The notes: a model not told the origin generated them from the sequence alone. A DNA stretch of 64,000 nucleotides from Nonomuraea rubra (GCF_014207985.1 NZ_JACHMI010000001.1:12631001-12695000); one strand, 5' to 3'. Positions 16,697-25,976 are shown, numbered from the stretch's first letter. Numbers and translations are program-made.

Positions 16697-18064
16697 ATGG
16701 GGGGAGATCCAGGAGACGGCGCGTTCGACAGCTTTCTGGGGCTGGGGGCCGAGGACCTGCAGCGACTGCAGGAGACCCTCGCGCAGATCCGCCAGCTGCA
16801 CGACCGGATGAAGCGCCTGCTGGAGGCCGTGCTGGCGATCAGCTCGGAGCTGGAGCTGAACGCGGCGCTGCAGACCATCGTGGAGGTCTCGGCCGACCTG
16901 GTGGACGCCAGGTACGGCGCTCTCGGCGTGCTGAACGAGGAGGGCGAGTTCGCCGACCTGTTCACGTGCGGAGTCCCGGAAGAGGTGTACGCCGCCATCG
17001 GCCGCATGCCGACCACCCACGGCCTGCTGGGGGAGCTGGTGGCCCACCCCAGGCCGATGCGCGTGGACGACGTGACGTCCCATCCGCTCTTCCGCGAGTA
17101 CCCCGCGGGCCACCCGGTGATGCACAGCCTGCTGGGCACGCCACTCCTGGTACGCGGCACCGTCTACGGCAACATGTACTTCGCGGACAAACGTTCGGGA
17201 GGGCCGTTCAACGGCGACGACGAGCGGATCATCGCGGCCCTGGCCAGCGCGGCCAGCGTCGCCATCGAGAACGCCCGCCTGTACGAACGCCTCCGCCGCA
17301 GCACCGAGGACTTCCAGCGCAGCCTGCTCCCCGTTCTCCCGGACCTGCCCGACGTGGGCGGTGTGCGCGCCTGCGCCCGCTACCGCCCCTCCAGCTCCCT
17401 GCCCAGGATCGGCGGAGACTGGTACGACGTGATCATCCTGCCCGACGGCGTCCCCTGCCTCATGGTCGGCGACGTGATGGGGCACGACCTGAAGTCGGCC
17501 GCCATCATGAGCAAGATCAGCAACATGTTGCGGGTGCTCACCTACGAGCAGTGCGAGCCGCCCTCGCACATCCTGCAGCGGCTGGACGAGGTGCTGCACG
17601 ACCTGCACGGCGGCCCGATGGCCACCGTCCTGCTGGCCCGCCTGGAGGAGCACACCGACTCCGGATGGCGGCTGTACTGGAGCAGCGCCGGCCACCCGCC
17701 ACCGCTCCTCGTCCCCGCCGACGGCCCCGCCCGCTACCTCCTGACCGAGAGCGGCCACCCTCTGGGCGTCACCCCCACCCTTCCCCGCCCCGACCACGAA
17801 GAGCTGATCGCCGCGGGATCGACCCTGCTCATGTACACCGACGGGCTCGTCGAGAGCCCCGGGCACAGCCTCGACGAGGGCCTGGACGGCCTGGCCCGCG
17901 AGGCCTCCCGCCTGTGCCGGCTCCCCCTCGACGAGATGTGCGACCAGCTCCTGTACCGCCGCAGCGAGAACTTCACCGACGACGTCGCCCTGCTCGCCCT
18001 GCGCCTCGGCCGGCCAGGGACCGTCCAGAGATCCATGGAACGGAATGGAACGCCCTTGATCTGA
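16697..18064 (+). CDS. GAF domain - SpoIIE-type PP2C phosphatase
   Basis: The product is 455 aa. A leading coiled-coil (~20-45) is followed by a GAF sensor domain (~45-190, 'DARYGALGVLNEEGEFADLF', 'GTPLLVRGTVYGNMYFADK') and a SpoIIE phosphatase (~210-440) with the metal-binding motifs 'IGGDWYDVI', 'VGDVMGHDLKSA' and 'YTDGLVES', and the terminal 'DDVALLAL'. It dephosphorylates anti-anti-sigma factors in partner-switching networks, a possible functional tie to RsbW-like ATPases such as that at 1689-2156. The ATG at 16697 follows a G-rich ribosome site. It is cytoplasmic with no TM helices. Confidence 0.92.
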   Translation: MGGDPGDGAFDSFLGLGAEDLQRLQETLAQIRQLHDRMKRLLEAVLAISSELELNAALQTIVEVSADLVDARYGALGVLNEEGEFADLFTCGVPEEVYAAIGRMPTTHGLLGELVAHPRPMRVDDVTSHPLFREYPAGHPVMHSLLGTPLLVRGTVYGNMYFADKRSGGPFNGDDERIIAALASAASVAIENARLYERLRRSTEDFQRSLLPVLPDLPDVGGVRACARYRPSSSLPRIGGDWYDVIILPDGVPCLMVGDVMGHDLKSAAIMSKISNMLRVLTYEQCEPPSHILQRLDEVLHDLHGGPMATVLLARLEEHTDSGWRLYWSSAGHPPPLLVPADGPARYLLTESGHPLGVTPTLPRPDHEELIAAGSTLLMYTDGLVESPGHSLDEGLDGLAREASRLCRLPLDEMCDQLLYRRSENFTDDVALLALRLGRPGTVQRSMERNGTPLI

Positions 18065-18109
18065 GGCGCCGTCGTCCGAGCACGGCGCCCGTACAGAAGG
18101 GGGTTTCCC

Positions 18110-19288
18110 ATGCCACCATCCCGGCGGCTCATCAGCCGATTACCAGCCATCCTGGTGGCCATCGCAGCCGTGCTGGCCGTCGCTCCCGCCGCCCGCGCGG
18201 CGGCGCCCGCCATCCACGCCATCGCCTGGGGCAAGGGCGGGTTCGGGCAGCTCGGCGACGGCGCCTACGACAACCGGCTCGTACCCGTCGCGGTGCGCGC
18301 GGAGGAGGCGGGCTTCACCGAGGTCGCGGGCAGCCTCACCCACTCGCTGGCCGTCGCCGCCGACGGCACGGTCTGGGCCTGGGGCCAGAACAACAACGGG
18401 CAGCTCGGCGACGGCACCCACACCGACACGAACGTGCCGGTCAAGGTGCAGGGACTCACCGGCATCGTGGAGGTCGCGGCGGGCTGGGGGTTCAGCCTGG
18501 CCAGGAGCGCCGACGGGCACGTGTGGGCGTGGGGGACGAACTACGCGGGACAGCTCGGGCTGGGCACGTTCGGCGGCTCGTACGCCACCCCGCAACCACT
18601 GCCCGAGCTGCGGAACATCACCCACATCGAGGCGGGCTGGTTCCACAGCATGGCGCTGCGCAACCACTTCACCGTGCTGGTCTGGGGCAGCAACTCGCGC
18701 GGCCAGCTCGGCGACGGCACGGGGGTCGAGAAGGCCAGCCCGACCGAGCTGACCGGCCTCGGCGGGGAGAGCGGGCCGGTCTACGACATCGCCGCCGGCT
18801 TCTACCACTCGCTGGCCGTACGCGCCGACGGCACGCTGCTCTCCTGGGGCGCCAACAACTCCGGCCAGCTCGGCAACGGCACCACCTCGGTCACCGCGTC
18901 GCTCAGCCCGGTGCAGGTCCTCGGCCGGTACGGCCAGGTGCGCGCCCTGGCGGCCGGCTGCCAGCAGAGCTACCTGGTGGACGGTTCCGGCCAGGTGTGG
19001 GGCTGGGGCGACAACACCCATGCCCAGGTGGCCCACACCGGCACCGTCGTCAAGCAGCCCCAGCTCATCCCGGGCCTGTCCGGCGTCAACGACGTGGCGG
19101 CGGGCTGCGCCTTCGGGCTGGCCCTCACCTCGGCCGGCACGGGGTACGGCTGGGGCCAGTACACCTCCGGCCAGACCGGCACCGGCGTGCCCGTGCCGAT
19201 GCCGGTGTTCCCGATCGTGTGGGGCTCCGAGCTGACGTTCATCGCCGCCGGGGGTGACCACGGCCTGGCCGTACGGAAGCTGAGCTGA
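18110..19288 (+). CDS. Secreted RCC1-repeat beta-propeller protein
   Basis: The product is 392 aa, with a signal peptide at residues 1-~31 (RRLISRLPAI then an Ala/Val core, cleaved at ARA-AAP). The mature protein consists of about seven RCC1 repeats, each with 'WG.N..GQLGDGT' and a following 'VAAG..HSLAV..DG' (for example 'VWAWGQNNNGQLGDGT', 'LLSWGANNSGQLGNGT'). Such secreted seven-bladed propellers are common in actinomycetes, with unknown binding partners. A strong hairpin terminator follows at 19294. It lies 45 bp after the phosphatase gene but has its own ribosome site. Confidence 0.88.
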   Translation: MPPSRRLISRLPAILVAIAAVLAVAPAARAAAPAIHAIAWGKGGFGQLGDGAYDNRLVPVAVRAEEAGFTEVAGSLTHSLAVAADGTVWAWGQNNNGQLGDGTHTDTNVPVKVQGLTGIVEVAAGWGFSLARSADGHVWAWGTNYAGQLGLGTFGGSYATPQPLPELRNITHIEAGWFHSMALRNHFTVLVWGSNSRGQLGDGTGVEKASPTELTGLGGESGPVYDIAAGFYHSLAVRADGTLLSWGANNSGQLGNGTTSVTASLSPVQVLGRYGQVRALAAGCQQSYLVDGSGQVWGWGDNTHAQVAHTGTVVKQPQLIPGLSGVNDVAAGCAFGLALTSAGTGYGWGQYTSGQTGTGVPVPMPVFPIVWGSELTFIAAGGDHGLAVRKLS

Positions 19289-19293
19289 ACGGC

Positions 19294-19349
19294 GTGACGT
19301 CGCCGGCGGCCCTGAGACGTGCGTCACACCAGGGCCGCCGGGACGTCAC
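19294..19349. terminator. Long hairpin terminator after the RCC1 gene
   Basis: GTGACGTC plus CCGGCGGCCCT on the left pairs with AGGGCCGCCGG plus GACGTCAC on the right, a 19-bp stem with one bulged G. It lies 6 bp after the stop codon; no T-run follows. Confidence 0.75.
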
Positions 19350-19380
19350 ACTTCGCCGCCGTGCTCACCTCTCATGAGGC

Positions 19381-20328
19381 ATGACCACGACACTCCAGGT
19401 GCTGCGCACCCCCGAATCGCGCTTCGCGAACCTGCCGGACTACCCGTTCCAGCCGCACCACGTCACCGTCGCGGGCGGGCGGCTCCGGATGCACTACCTC
19501 GACGAGCGGCCGGAACACCCGTCGGGGGACACCGTTCTGCTGCTGCACGGCAACCCCTCGTGGAGCTACCTGTACCGGCACGTCATCCCGCCGCTCGTCG
19601 AGGCCGGGCACCGGTGCGTGGCCGTCGACCTGATCGGGTTCGGCAAGTCCGACAAGCTCGCCGACCGCCACGCCTACACCTATGACCGGCACCTGAGCTG
19701 GCTGCGCGAGGCCGTGCTGGACCGGCTGGACCTGCGCGAGGTGACCATGGTCTGCCACGACTGGGGAGGCGCGCTGGGCCTGCCCCTGCTGGCCGCGCAT
19801 CCGGAACGTTTCCGCCGCGTGGTGGCCGCCAACACCGGCCTGAGCACCGGGGACGAGGATCTCGGGCCTGGCTGGCCGATGATGGCCGCCTGGCTGCAGT
19901 CCAGCCAGCGCACCCTGCCGTTCCTGCCGTCGGCGATCGTGCAGGCGATGACCGTCACCGAGCTGGGGCCGGAGGTGCTGGCCGCCTACGACGCGCCCTA
20001 TCCGGACGAGTCGTACGTGACGGGGGTGCGGCAGTTCCCGCTGCTCATCCCGATCTCGCCGCAGGACCCGTACACGCCGGCGCTGCGGGCCGCCTGGGAC
20101 GTGCTGGAGACGCTGGAGCTGCCGTTCCTGTGCGCGTTCAGCGACCAGGACCACGTCACCCGCGGCGACCACACCGCGCTCAGCGGGCGCATCCCCGGCG
20201 CCCGCGGCCTGTCCCATCCCACCATCACCGGTGCGGGCCACTTCCTCCAGGAGGACGCTGGGGCGGCGCTCGCGGCCGCCGTCGACCAGTTCATCCGCTC
20301 GACGAGCCCGGCCACCCGACCGTCTTGA
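19381..20328 (+). CDS. Haloalkane dehalogenase-like alpha/beta-hydrolase
   Basis: The product is 315 aa and follows subfamily HLD-I (DhlA/DhmA) closely: 'LLHGNPSWSYLYRHVIPPL' oxyanion motif, 'AVDLIGFGKSDK', nucleophile Asp127 in 'CHDWGGALGLP' with the adjacent halide-binding Trp, the acid in 'AFSDQDHVTRGD', and the base His in 'ITGAGHFLQEDAG'. The nucleophile is Asp, not Ser, which separates it from esterases. The reaction would be hydrolysis of a carbon-halogen bond, although many homologues lack tested activity. It is 71 bp before the NAD(P)-binding gene. Confidence 0.82.
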   Translation: MTTTLQVLRTPESRFANLPDYPFQPHHVTVAGGRLRMHYLDERPEHPSGDTVLLLHGNPSWSYLYRHVIPPLVEAGHRCVAVDLIGFGKSDKLADRHAYTYDRHLSWLREAVLDRLDLREVTMVCHDWGGALGLPLLAAHPERFRRVVAANTGLSTGDEDLGPGWPMMAAWLQSSQRTLPFLPSAIVQAMTVTELGPEVLAAYDAPYPDESYVTGVRQFPLLIPISPQDPYTPALRAAWDVLETLELPFLCAFSDQDHVTRGDHTALSGRIPGARGLSHPTITGAGHFLQEDAGAALAAAVDQFIRSTSPATRPS

Positions 20329-20399
20329 CGAGCACTGCCTCTTCCGCTCCTGGTCACCGTCATCGAACCGCCGCAGTCACCACACGAAAGCGAACAACC

Positions 20400-21260
20400 A
20401 TGATCGTCGTAACCGGCGCGACCGGCCCCGTCGGGCGTCTCCTCATCGCACAGCTGCTCGCCGAAGGCGCCCGCGTCCGCGCCGTGAGCCGAACCCCGCA
20501 ACGATCCGGCCTGCCGGACGGGGCCGAACTCGTCACCGGCGATCCGTCCCAGCCCGCCACGATGCCCGCCTGCTTCGACGGCGCCGAGGCCGTCTTCCTG
20601 CACCCCCGCACCTTCGGCGACTCCGCCGGTGAACTGCTGGCGGTCGCCGCCGAGCGGGGTGTCCGCAAGGTGGTGGCGCTGTCGGCGATCAACATCGACG
20701 ACCCGTACGAGCTGCAACCCTCCCGCCGGCGCGGCGACCGCAACAAGGAGGCGGAGCAGGCGGCCATGGCCAGCGGCCTCGCCTGGACCAGCCTGCGCGC
20801 GAGCAGCTTCGCCGGCAACACCGCCCAGGCGTGGGGTGCCCAGCTCCGCGCCGGCGACGTCGTCCGCTACGTGCACGCCCGCTTCCGCGAGACCCCGCTG
20901 GACGAACGCGACCTGGCCGAGGTGGCAGCCCGCGCGCTGCTCACCGACGACCTGGCCGGACGGAAACTGGAGCTAACGGGCGCGCAGTCGCTGTCTCACG
21001 AGGAGATGGTGGCCGTCATCGCCGCCGCGCTCGGCAGGCCGCTGCGCTTCGAAGAACTCCCACCGCAGGCCGTCGCCGCCCACCTCGTCCAGAACGGCCT
21101 GCCCGAGCCCTGGGCCCAAGCCCTGATGGCCCGCTACGCCCACTACCTCGACCACGACCAGCCCCCCGTCACCGGCGAGGTGGACAGGGCACTCGGCCGC
21201 CCCGCACGGACCTACGCCGACTGGGTGGCCGACCACCTAGCCGCGTTCCGGACCGCCTGA
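20400..21260 (+). CDS. NmrA/SDR-like NAD(P)-binding oxidoreductase
   Basis: The product is 286 aa, starting MIVVTGATGPVGRLL with the Rossmann glycine pattern TGATGxxG at residues 5-12. 'DGAEAVFLHPRTFG', 'VVALSAINIDD' and 'WTSLRASSFAGN' follow the NmrA-like family order. No YxxxK catalytic pair is seen, so it may be a redox-sensing or quinone reductase-like protein rather than a dehydrogenase. A truncated DoxX-like gene follows after 8 bp; DoxX-like proteins often neighbour such reductases. Confidence 0.85.
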   Translation: MIVVTGATGPVGRLLIAQLLAEGARVRAVSRTPQRSGLPDGAELVTGDPSQPATMPACFDGAEAVFLHPRTFGDSAGELLAVAAERGVRKVVALSAINIDDPYELQPSRRRGDRNKEAEQAAMASGLAWTSLRASSFAGNTAQAWGAQLRAGDVVRYVHARFRETPLDERDLAEVAARALLTDDLAGRKLELTGAQSLSHEEMVAVIAAALGRPLRFEELPPQAVAAHLVQNGLPEPWAQALMARYAHYLDHDQPPVTGEVDRALGRPARTYADWVADHLAAFRTA

Positions 21261-21268
21261 GCCGCCCC

Positions 21269-21490
21269 ATGCCCACCGCGTACGTCATCACCGCGCTGGT
21301 CACGATCGCCGCGAACACCTTCTCCGGGTTCGCGGCCATGACCAGGCTCAAGCCCATCATGCGGACCCTCGGCCCGGCGCCGCACCGGGCCGGCGTGCCC
21401 GAATCCTGGCTGGTCTGGCCGATCGGCGCCCTCAAGGCTCTCGGCGCGCTCGGCCTCGCAGTCGGCCTGCTGGGCGTCCCGCTCAGATGA
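21269..21490 (+). CDS. DoxX-like membrane protein, apparently truncated
   Basis: The product is 73 aa: MPTAYVITALVTIAANTFSGFAAM, then 'RAGVPESWLVWPIGALKALGALGLAVGLLGVPL'. This is the start of a DoxX-like protein (normally ~110-130 aa, four TM helices); only the first two or three helices are present before the TGA at 21488. The opposite-strand NodB-GT2 gene begins 12 bp later, so the missing half cannot be further along. It sits 8 bp after the NmrA-like gene and is likely its operon partner. Confidence 0.6.
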   Translation: MPTAYVITALVTIAANTFSGFAAMTRLKPIMRTLGPAPHRAGVPESWLVWPIGALKALGALGLAVGLLGVPLR

Positions 21491-21502
21491 GGCCGCGCGT
21501 CC

Positions 21503-23695
21503 TCAGGAGAAGGCCCCCTCGCGGCGGATGGTCTGCCAGGGTAGGCGGGTGCCCAGGAGCGCGGTGGTCGTGGACTGGATGACCACCAGGTACATCAGCT
21601 GGCGGAAGACGAACTGCTGCAGCGGCAGCGCCCACAGCACCCCCGCCCGCTCCCCGTCCAGCCGGAGCGCGTACCACCCGGTGAGCGTCTGCACGGCGAG
21701 GAGCCCCGCCCACACCGCGGCCGCCGGCAACGGGTCCCGCATCAGCAGGGCGTAGACCGCCATCACGTCCACCGCGGGCCCGAACAGCGGCAGCAGCACG
21801 TGGAAGAGCGCCAGGAACCCGAGCGCGCGCCGGCCGAAGGGACCTCGCTCGACGACCGCCCGCCGGTGCTTCCACATGGCCTGCATGGTCCCGTAGCACC
21901 AGCGGTACCGCTGCCGCCACAGCTGCCGCAGCGACGTGGGCGCCTCCGTCCAGGCCAGCGCCCGCTCCTCGTACGCCACCCGCCATCCCCCGCGGCTGAT
22001 CGCCATCGTCAGGTCCGTGTCCTCCGCCAGGGTGTCGCCGCTGAGGCCGCCCACCGACTCCAGCGCCGCCCGGCGGAAGGCGCCGATCGCGCCGGGCACG
22101 GTCGGTATGCAGCCCAGCAGGTCGTAGGCCCGCCGGTCCAGGTTGAAGCCGATCACGTACTCCAGGTGCTGCCAGCGTCCGAGCAGCCCGCGCCGGTTCC
22201 CGACCTTGGTGTTGCCGCTGACCGCGCCGACGCCCGGGTCCGCCAGCGGCGCCACCAGGTGGCCGATGGTGGCGGGCTCGAACACGGTGTCGCCGTCCAC
22301 CGTGATCACGATCTCGTGGGAGGCGCGCGCGATGCCGGTGTTGAGCGCCGCCGCCTTGCCGCCGTTGGGGCGCCTGAACACCCGCACGCCCGGCAGCCTC
22401 AGCGCGGCGGCCCGCTCGGCCGTGTCGTCGGAGGATCCGTCGTCCACCACGATCACCTCCACGGGGGCCGGGTACTCGGTGTCGACGAGCGACCACACGG
22501 TCGCCTCGATGCCCAGCTCCTCGTTGTAGGCGGGGACGATCACGCTGACCGGCGGCCGGTACGGGGGCCGCTCCGGCGCCTGCCGTCGACGGCGGCGGTC
22601 CCGCGCACCCGCCGCCCGCCGTGCGTGCGATCGCGCCAGCACCACGAACACCAGCAGCCGGGCCAGCGTCAGCACGCCCGCGGCGACCATCACCCAGGCC
22701 AGCGTGTCCACCGCGAGGGACGATCCGCGCTGCGCCAGGATGAGCAGCCGGCCGAGGACGCGGCTGGAGTCGTCCGCCGGGACGTGCGCCGAGCCCAGGC
22801 CGAGCCCTTCGGCCAGGGTCGTGGCCCGGTAGCCGTGCCTGGCCAGCTTGGCCAGCAGCTGATCCACGGCCTCGACCGTCTGGCTGCGGTCGCCGCCGGA
22901 GTCGTGCAGCATGACCACGGCCCCGCGCCCCCTGTAGGGCGTGCCCGCGCGGACGATCTCCGCCACGCCCGGCCTGCTCCAGTCCATCGTGTCCAGGTCG
23001 GCAAGCGTCACCAGGTAGCCCTCGCCGTCCAGGGCCAGCATCGTCTCCCACTGCCGCGCCGACACGGCGGACGGGGTCGCGTGGTACGGGGGCCGCACCA
23101 GGTGCGTGTGCATCCCGGTGGCACCCGCGATGGCGTGCTGCGTCAGCGACAGCTCCAGCTGCCGCCGCCAGGCGGGCACGGCGGACAGGTCGACGTGCGC
23201 GTACGTGTGATTGCCCAGCTCGTGGCCCTCGTCGACGATGCGCCGGGCGAGGTCGGGGTACTCGGCCACGCGGGCGCCGACGGCGAAGAACGTGGCCTTC
23301 GCGCCGTGCCGCTCCAGCACGTCCAGCAGCTTCGGTGTCCACTCGGGGTCGGGACCGTCGTCGAAGGTGAGCGCCACCGTACGGACCGGCATGCTCAGGC
23401 TGCGCGGCCCCCGATCGGCCGCGTCCTGCTCCGTGGGTTTCTGCGGCGCCGCGTCCACCACCGGGCCGCCGCTGCGCACCCGGTCGAGTTCGGGCGAGTA
23501 TCCGTAGGACTCGGGGACGGGTTCGTGCTCGCCCAGCTCACCGTTGGCGTACCCGTGCAGGAGCAGGGAGGATGCGGTGAGCACGGTGGCGACCAGAGCC
23601 AGGAACCAGTGCGCACGCGGTGCGGGCCGCCTGGCGCGGCGCCTGGGGCGCGGGGTGACACGTCCGTCCGGCCCTCGGAGGTCCAGCGGGTTCAC
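21503..23695 (-). CDS. Fusion of NodB-type polysaccharide deacetylase and processive family 2 glycosyltransferase
   Basis: The product is 730 aa from the GTG at 23695. One N-terminal TM helix (~28-47) precedes a deacetylase domain (~100-300): 'TFDDGPDPEWTP' (metal/catalytic Asp pair), 'GNHTYAHVDLS' (metal-binding His pair), 'RPPYHATPSAV' and 'MLHDSGG'. After a TM segment comes a GT2 domain (~380-600): 'VIVPAYNEE', 'VDDGSSDDT', 'DGDTVFEP', 'EDTDL' and the processive-synthase motif QRYRW, then C-terminal TM helices. It would polymerise and partly deacetylate a cell-surface polymer such as a beta-1,6-GlcNAc-like glycan. Its GTG overlaps the stop of the upstream gene (GTGA), implying a fixed partnership. 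Confidence 0.92.
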   Translation of the reverse strand: MNPLDLRGPDGRVTPRPRRRARRPAPRAHWFLALVATVLTASSLLLHGYANGELGEHEPVPESYGYSPELDRVRSGGPVVDAAPQKPTEQDAADRGPRSLSMPVRTVALTFDDGPDPEWTPKLLDVLERHGAKATFFAVGARVAEYPDLARRIVDEGHELGNHTYAHVDLSAVPAWRRQLELSLTQHAIAGATGMHTHLVRPPYHATPSAVSARQWETMLALDGEGYLVTLADLDTMDWSRPGVAEIVRAGTPYRGRGAVVMLHDSGGDRSQTVEAVDQLLAKLARHGYRATTLAEGLGLGSAHVPADDSSRVLGRLLILAQRGSSLAVDTLAWVMVAAGVLTLARLLVFVVLARSHARRAAGARDRRRRRQAPERPPYRPPVSVIVPAYNEELGIEATVWSLVDTEYPAPVEVIVVDDGSSDDTAERAAALRLPGVRVFRRPNGGKAAALNTGIARASHEIVITVDGDTVFEPATIGHLVAPLADPGVGAVSGNTKVGNRRGLLGRWQHLEYVIGFNLDRRAYDLLGCIPTVPGAIGAFRRAALESVGGLSGDTLAEDTDLTMAISRGGWRVAYEERALAWTEAPTSLRQLWRQRYRWCYGTMQAMWKHRRAVVERGPFGRRALGFLALFHVLLPLFGPAVDVMAVYALLMRDPLPAAAVWAGLLAVQTLTGWYALRLDGERAGVLWALPLQQFVFRQLMYLVVIQSTTTALLGTRLPWQTIRREGAFS

Positions 23696-24348
23696 GTGTT
23701 CCGGCCGCTCGCGGCGCCCGGCCGCTCGTCGGGGAGTTGAGCGGGAGATTCGGTTCCCCCGCCCGGGGAGGGGCCGAGGTCCCCGGTCGGCGCGGTGGAC
23801 GCCTCGGCGGTCTCGCTCTGCGACGGAGCCGGGTCCTCCGGTGACGGGGAGGGGCCGCCCCCCGGGTCCTGCTCACCGCCGATGGAGCCGGCGGGCTCGT
23901 CGGACTCGTCCTCCGGGTCGGGAACGGCGGGGCGCGTCGTCCTGGAGGGGCTCGGCGACGGCGCGGGCCGGTCCGGCGTGTCCTCGGCGACGGGTGCGGA
24001 GGGGCGGCGGGAGGCCGGCGCGGACGGCGGGGCGGAGGGCCGCCGGGACCTCACCGAGGCGGAGGGGGCCGGGGACGGGGACGTGACGTCGGCGGATTCG
24101 GACTGCTCGGGAGCGCCGCCGCCGCCGCGCCCGTCGGCCGGCCACTGCACGGAGTCCAGCCTGATGCCCCGAAAAGCGCTTCCCAACAGCACTGCGGTCA
24201 GGGCCAGCAGGAGGGTGCCCGCGAGGATCCCGCTGATCGTCAATATCCATGCCCGCCGGCCGCTGTGGTCGACGAACACGGCGGATCCCGCCGCCCGCTT
24301 CCGCTTATTCACGAGTGAAGATCGTAAATGACGTGGGAGCCTTCCCAT
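23692..24348 (-). CDS. Single-pass membrane protein with long Pro/Ser-rich extracellular tail
   Basis: The product is 218 aa. A basic N-terminus (NKRKRAAG) is followed by one TM helix at ~33-58, then a low-complexity tail rich in Pro, Ser, Ala and Glu/Asp to the end. An alternative start is the GTG at 24312 (VNKRKR). It is translationally coupled (GTGA at 23692-23695) to the NodB-GT2 fusion, so it probably serves the same surface-polymer machinery, for example as a cell-wall-spanning spacer. No enzymatic domain is seen. Confidence 0.7.
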   Translation of the reverse strand: MGRLPRHLRSSLVNKRKRAAGSAVFVDHSGRRAWILTISGILAGTLLLALTAVLLGSAFRGIRLDSVQWPADGRGGGGAPEQSESADVTSPSPAPSASVRSRRPSAPPSAPASRRPSAPVAEDTPDRPAPSPSPSRTTRPAVPDPEDESDEPAGSIGGEQDPGGGPSPSPEDPAPSQSETAEASTAPTGDLGPSPGGGTESPAQLPDERPGAASGRNT

Positions 24349-24561
24349 TTCATTGTCGGGATATTTTCGCAGATTGTGATCAAATTGGAGGGAGTGGGGA
24401 TCTCGCCTGGTCGGGCGGCCCTAACCGATCGGCTCGCCCTGTCTTCGGCGCCGCCCTGGCCCGCGTGGTTTCGGAGGAAATTTGCGCCCTAGCCATAGGT
24501 CATATCAAATGCGCGCGTGGCTTTGTTGTTACCATCTTGGGCCCGCGTTTCGGCGGCATTC

Positions 24562-25788
24562 TCACCGAGCGGGGCGGCTCCACGACTGTTTGTCGCGTCC
24601 GGTGAGATGAGCTGGAAGCATACGGGCCTTCGCCGACAAGAAGTCCGGGCAAGAACATCGAAGGGCGAAGAGCGCGCCGAGAGCTGCGGCGAGCAGAGGA
24701 AGACCGGCGACGACAGCTCCGATCGCCGGCCAGGGGGTCTCGAACGGCACCCGTGCCGGCGCCTCCCACGTGGTGCGCATCGTCAGGGGCCACAGCAGCA
24801 ACATCCCGGCGGGAACTCCGGCGATCGCGCCGAGCACCGTTCCGCACAGGGTGCTCAGACCCGCGCGAGAGGCGCGGAACCACCGGAACGCCGCAGCCGA
24901 TCCGTTGCCGGCTCGCTTCATGACCCGGGCCTGGCGCGCGTTGGCGGCCTTGCCGAAGCCGGACGCCAGCGCGCACCCGAGGGCGGCGAGGAAGGCCACC
25001 GCGGCGAAGGGCAGCCACCCGGTCGAAGCCTGGAAGCCCCGCTCGACGTGAACTTCCGCGACCGCGTCATCCAGCCGGTCGTCGAGGCGCTGCTGCTCCT
25101 GGGGCGTGACCCGGTGGACGGCCGGGTCGACGATCAGCTCGCTCGGCTGGAGCCGGTAGCCGAGATCTCGGACGAGTTTCGATGGGACGAAGATCGTCTC
25201 CATGTGCGGATCGGAGATTCTGGCGACGACCGCCCGGGCGGACTTGGTCTGCCGAGTCTCGTCGTCCTTGTCGAGCTCGTAGACCAGGTCCACCGCGTCG
25301 ACCTTCACGCCCGCCGACGTGATCACGACGACCGTGCTCTCGTCGTACGGCGTCGACTGATCGCCCGTGAGGTACCGCAGCAGCTTCTCGTCCCCGATGA
25401 CCTGGTTCCAGTAGACGACCTCCTCCGGTATCTCGACGTTCTCCGCTCTGGCGTCGAAGAACCAGGTGTCCACAACGGCCTCGTGCTGGGCGATCGGCAC
25501 GCCCGGTAGTTCCCTCTCCACCGCCGCTCGTACCGTGGCCGCGTCCGCCGTCGAGAAAGGCCCCAGGGACACAGGGCCCGAATGGACCACTAAGCTGCCG
25601 GGCCTGCCGCGGGGAAGGTATTCGGCCCTGCTCTGTGCCGTTTCGCCGACCGCGATGAGCCACGATGGCAGCGGGCCGAGACCGGCGGTGAGCACGCCCG
25701 CGCCGACCAGGATGATCAGTAGCACCCCGAGGGACTCGATGGCTTCGTAGCGTGAATCCTCACGGGCCAGCCATGCGCCAAGTCCCAT
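24562..25788 (-). CDS. FtsX-like ABC permease, C-terminal part
   Basis: The product is 408 aa from the ATG at 25788. Hydrophobic segments near the start ('SLGVLLIILVGAGVLTAGLGPLPSW') precede an extracytoplasmic region with an FtsX/MacB-like look ('TIFVPSKLVRDLGYRLQPSELIV', 'QEQQRLDDRLDDAV') and then three C-terminal TM helices. It looks like the second half of an actinobacterial FtsX-type permease of ~800 aa. The preceding 62-aa ORF (25788-25976) reads as the sequence just before it and overlaps it as TGATG. No ATPase gene is beside it. Confidence 0.6.
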   Translation of the reverse strand: MGLGAWLAREDSRYEAIESLGVLLIILVGAGVLTAGLGPLPSWLIAVGETAQSRAEYLPRGRPGSLVVHSGPVSLGPFSTADAATVRAAVERELPGVPIAQHEAVVDTWFFDARAENVEIPEEVVYWNQVIGDEKLLRYLTGDQSTPYDESTVVVITSAGVKVDAVDLVYELDKDDETRQTKSARAVVARISDPHMETIFVPSKLVRDLGYRLQPSELIVDPAVHRVTPQEQQRLDDRLDDAVAEVHVERGFQASTGWLPFAAVAFLAALGCALASGFGKAANARQARVMKRAGNGSAAAFRWFRASRAGLSTLCGTVLGAIAGVPAGMLLLWPLTMRTTWEAPARVPFETPWPAIGAVVAGLPLLAAALGALFALRCSCPDFLSAKARMLPAHLTGRDKQSWSRPAR

Positions 25789-25976
25789 CAGACAGACGCC
25801 GCGAACGACGCGAACAGCCCCAGGGCGACGGCTCTCCGGCTCATGAGCTCGTGGCGGTTGGGCGGGGCGGAGAGCCGCGCGACAGGAATGGCCGCCGTCG
25901 CGGTGCTCAGGGGAAGGCCCACGAACAAGGCGACGATCAGTACGGAGACGGCGGGATAGACAAGATCGAAGGACAT
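25788..25976 (-). CDS. 62-aa membrane ORF, probable upstream fragment of the FtsX-like permease
   Basis: It starts at the ATG at 25976 (MSFDLVYPAVSVLIVALFVG). One TM helix is followed by 'ARLSAPPNRHELMSRRAVALGLFASFAASV', and then the stop TGA overlaps the ATG of the next gene (TGATG). The sequence continues naturally into 'CLMGLGAWLAREDSRYE' if one base is re-read, so a -1 frameshift within a single permease gene is as likely as two coupled genes. Confidence 0.45.
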   Translation of the reverse strand: MSFDLVYPAVSVLIVALFVGLPLSTATAAIPVARLSAPPNRHELMSRRAVALGLFASFAASV

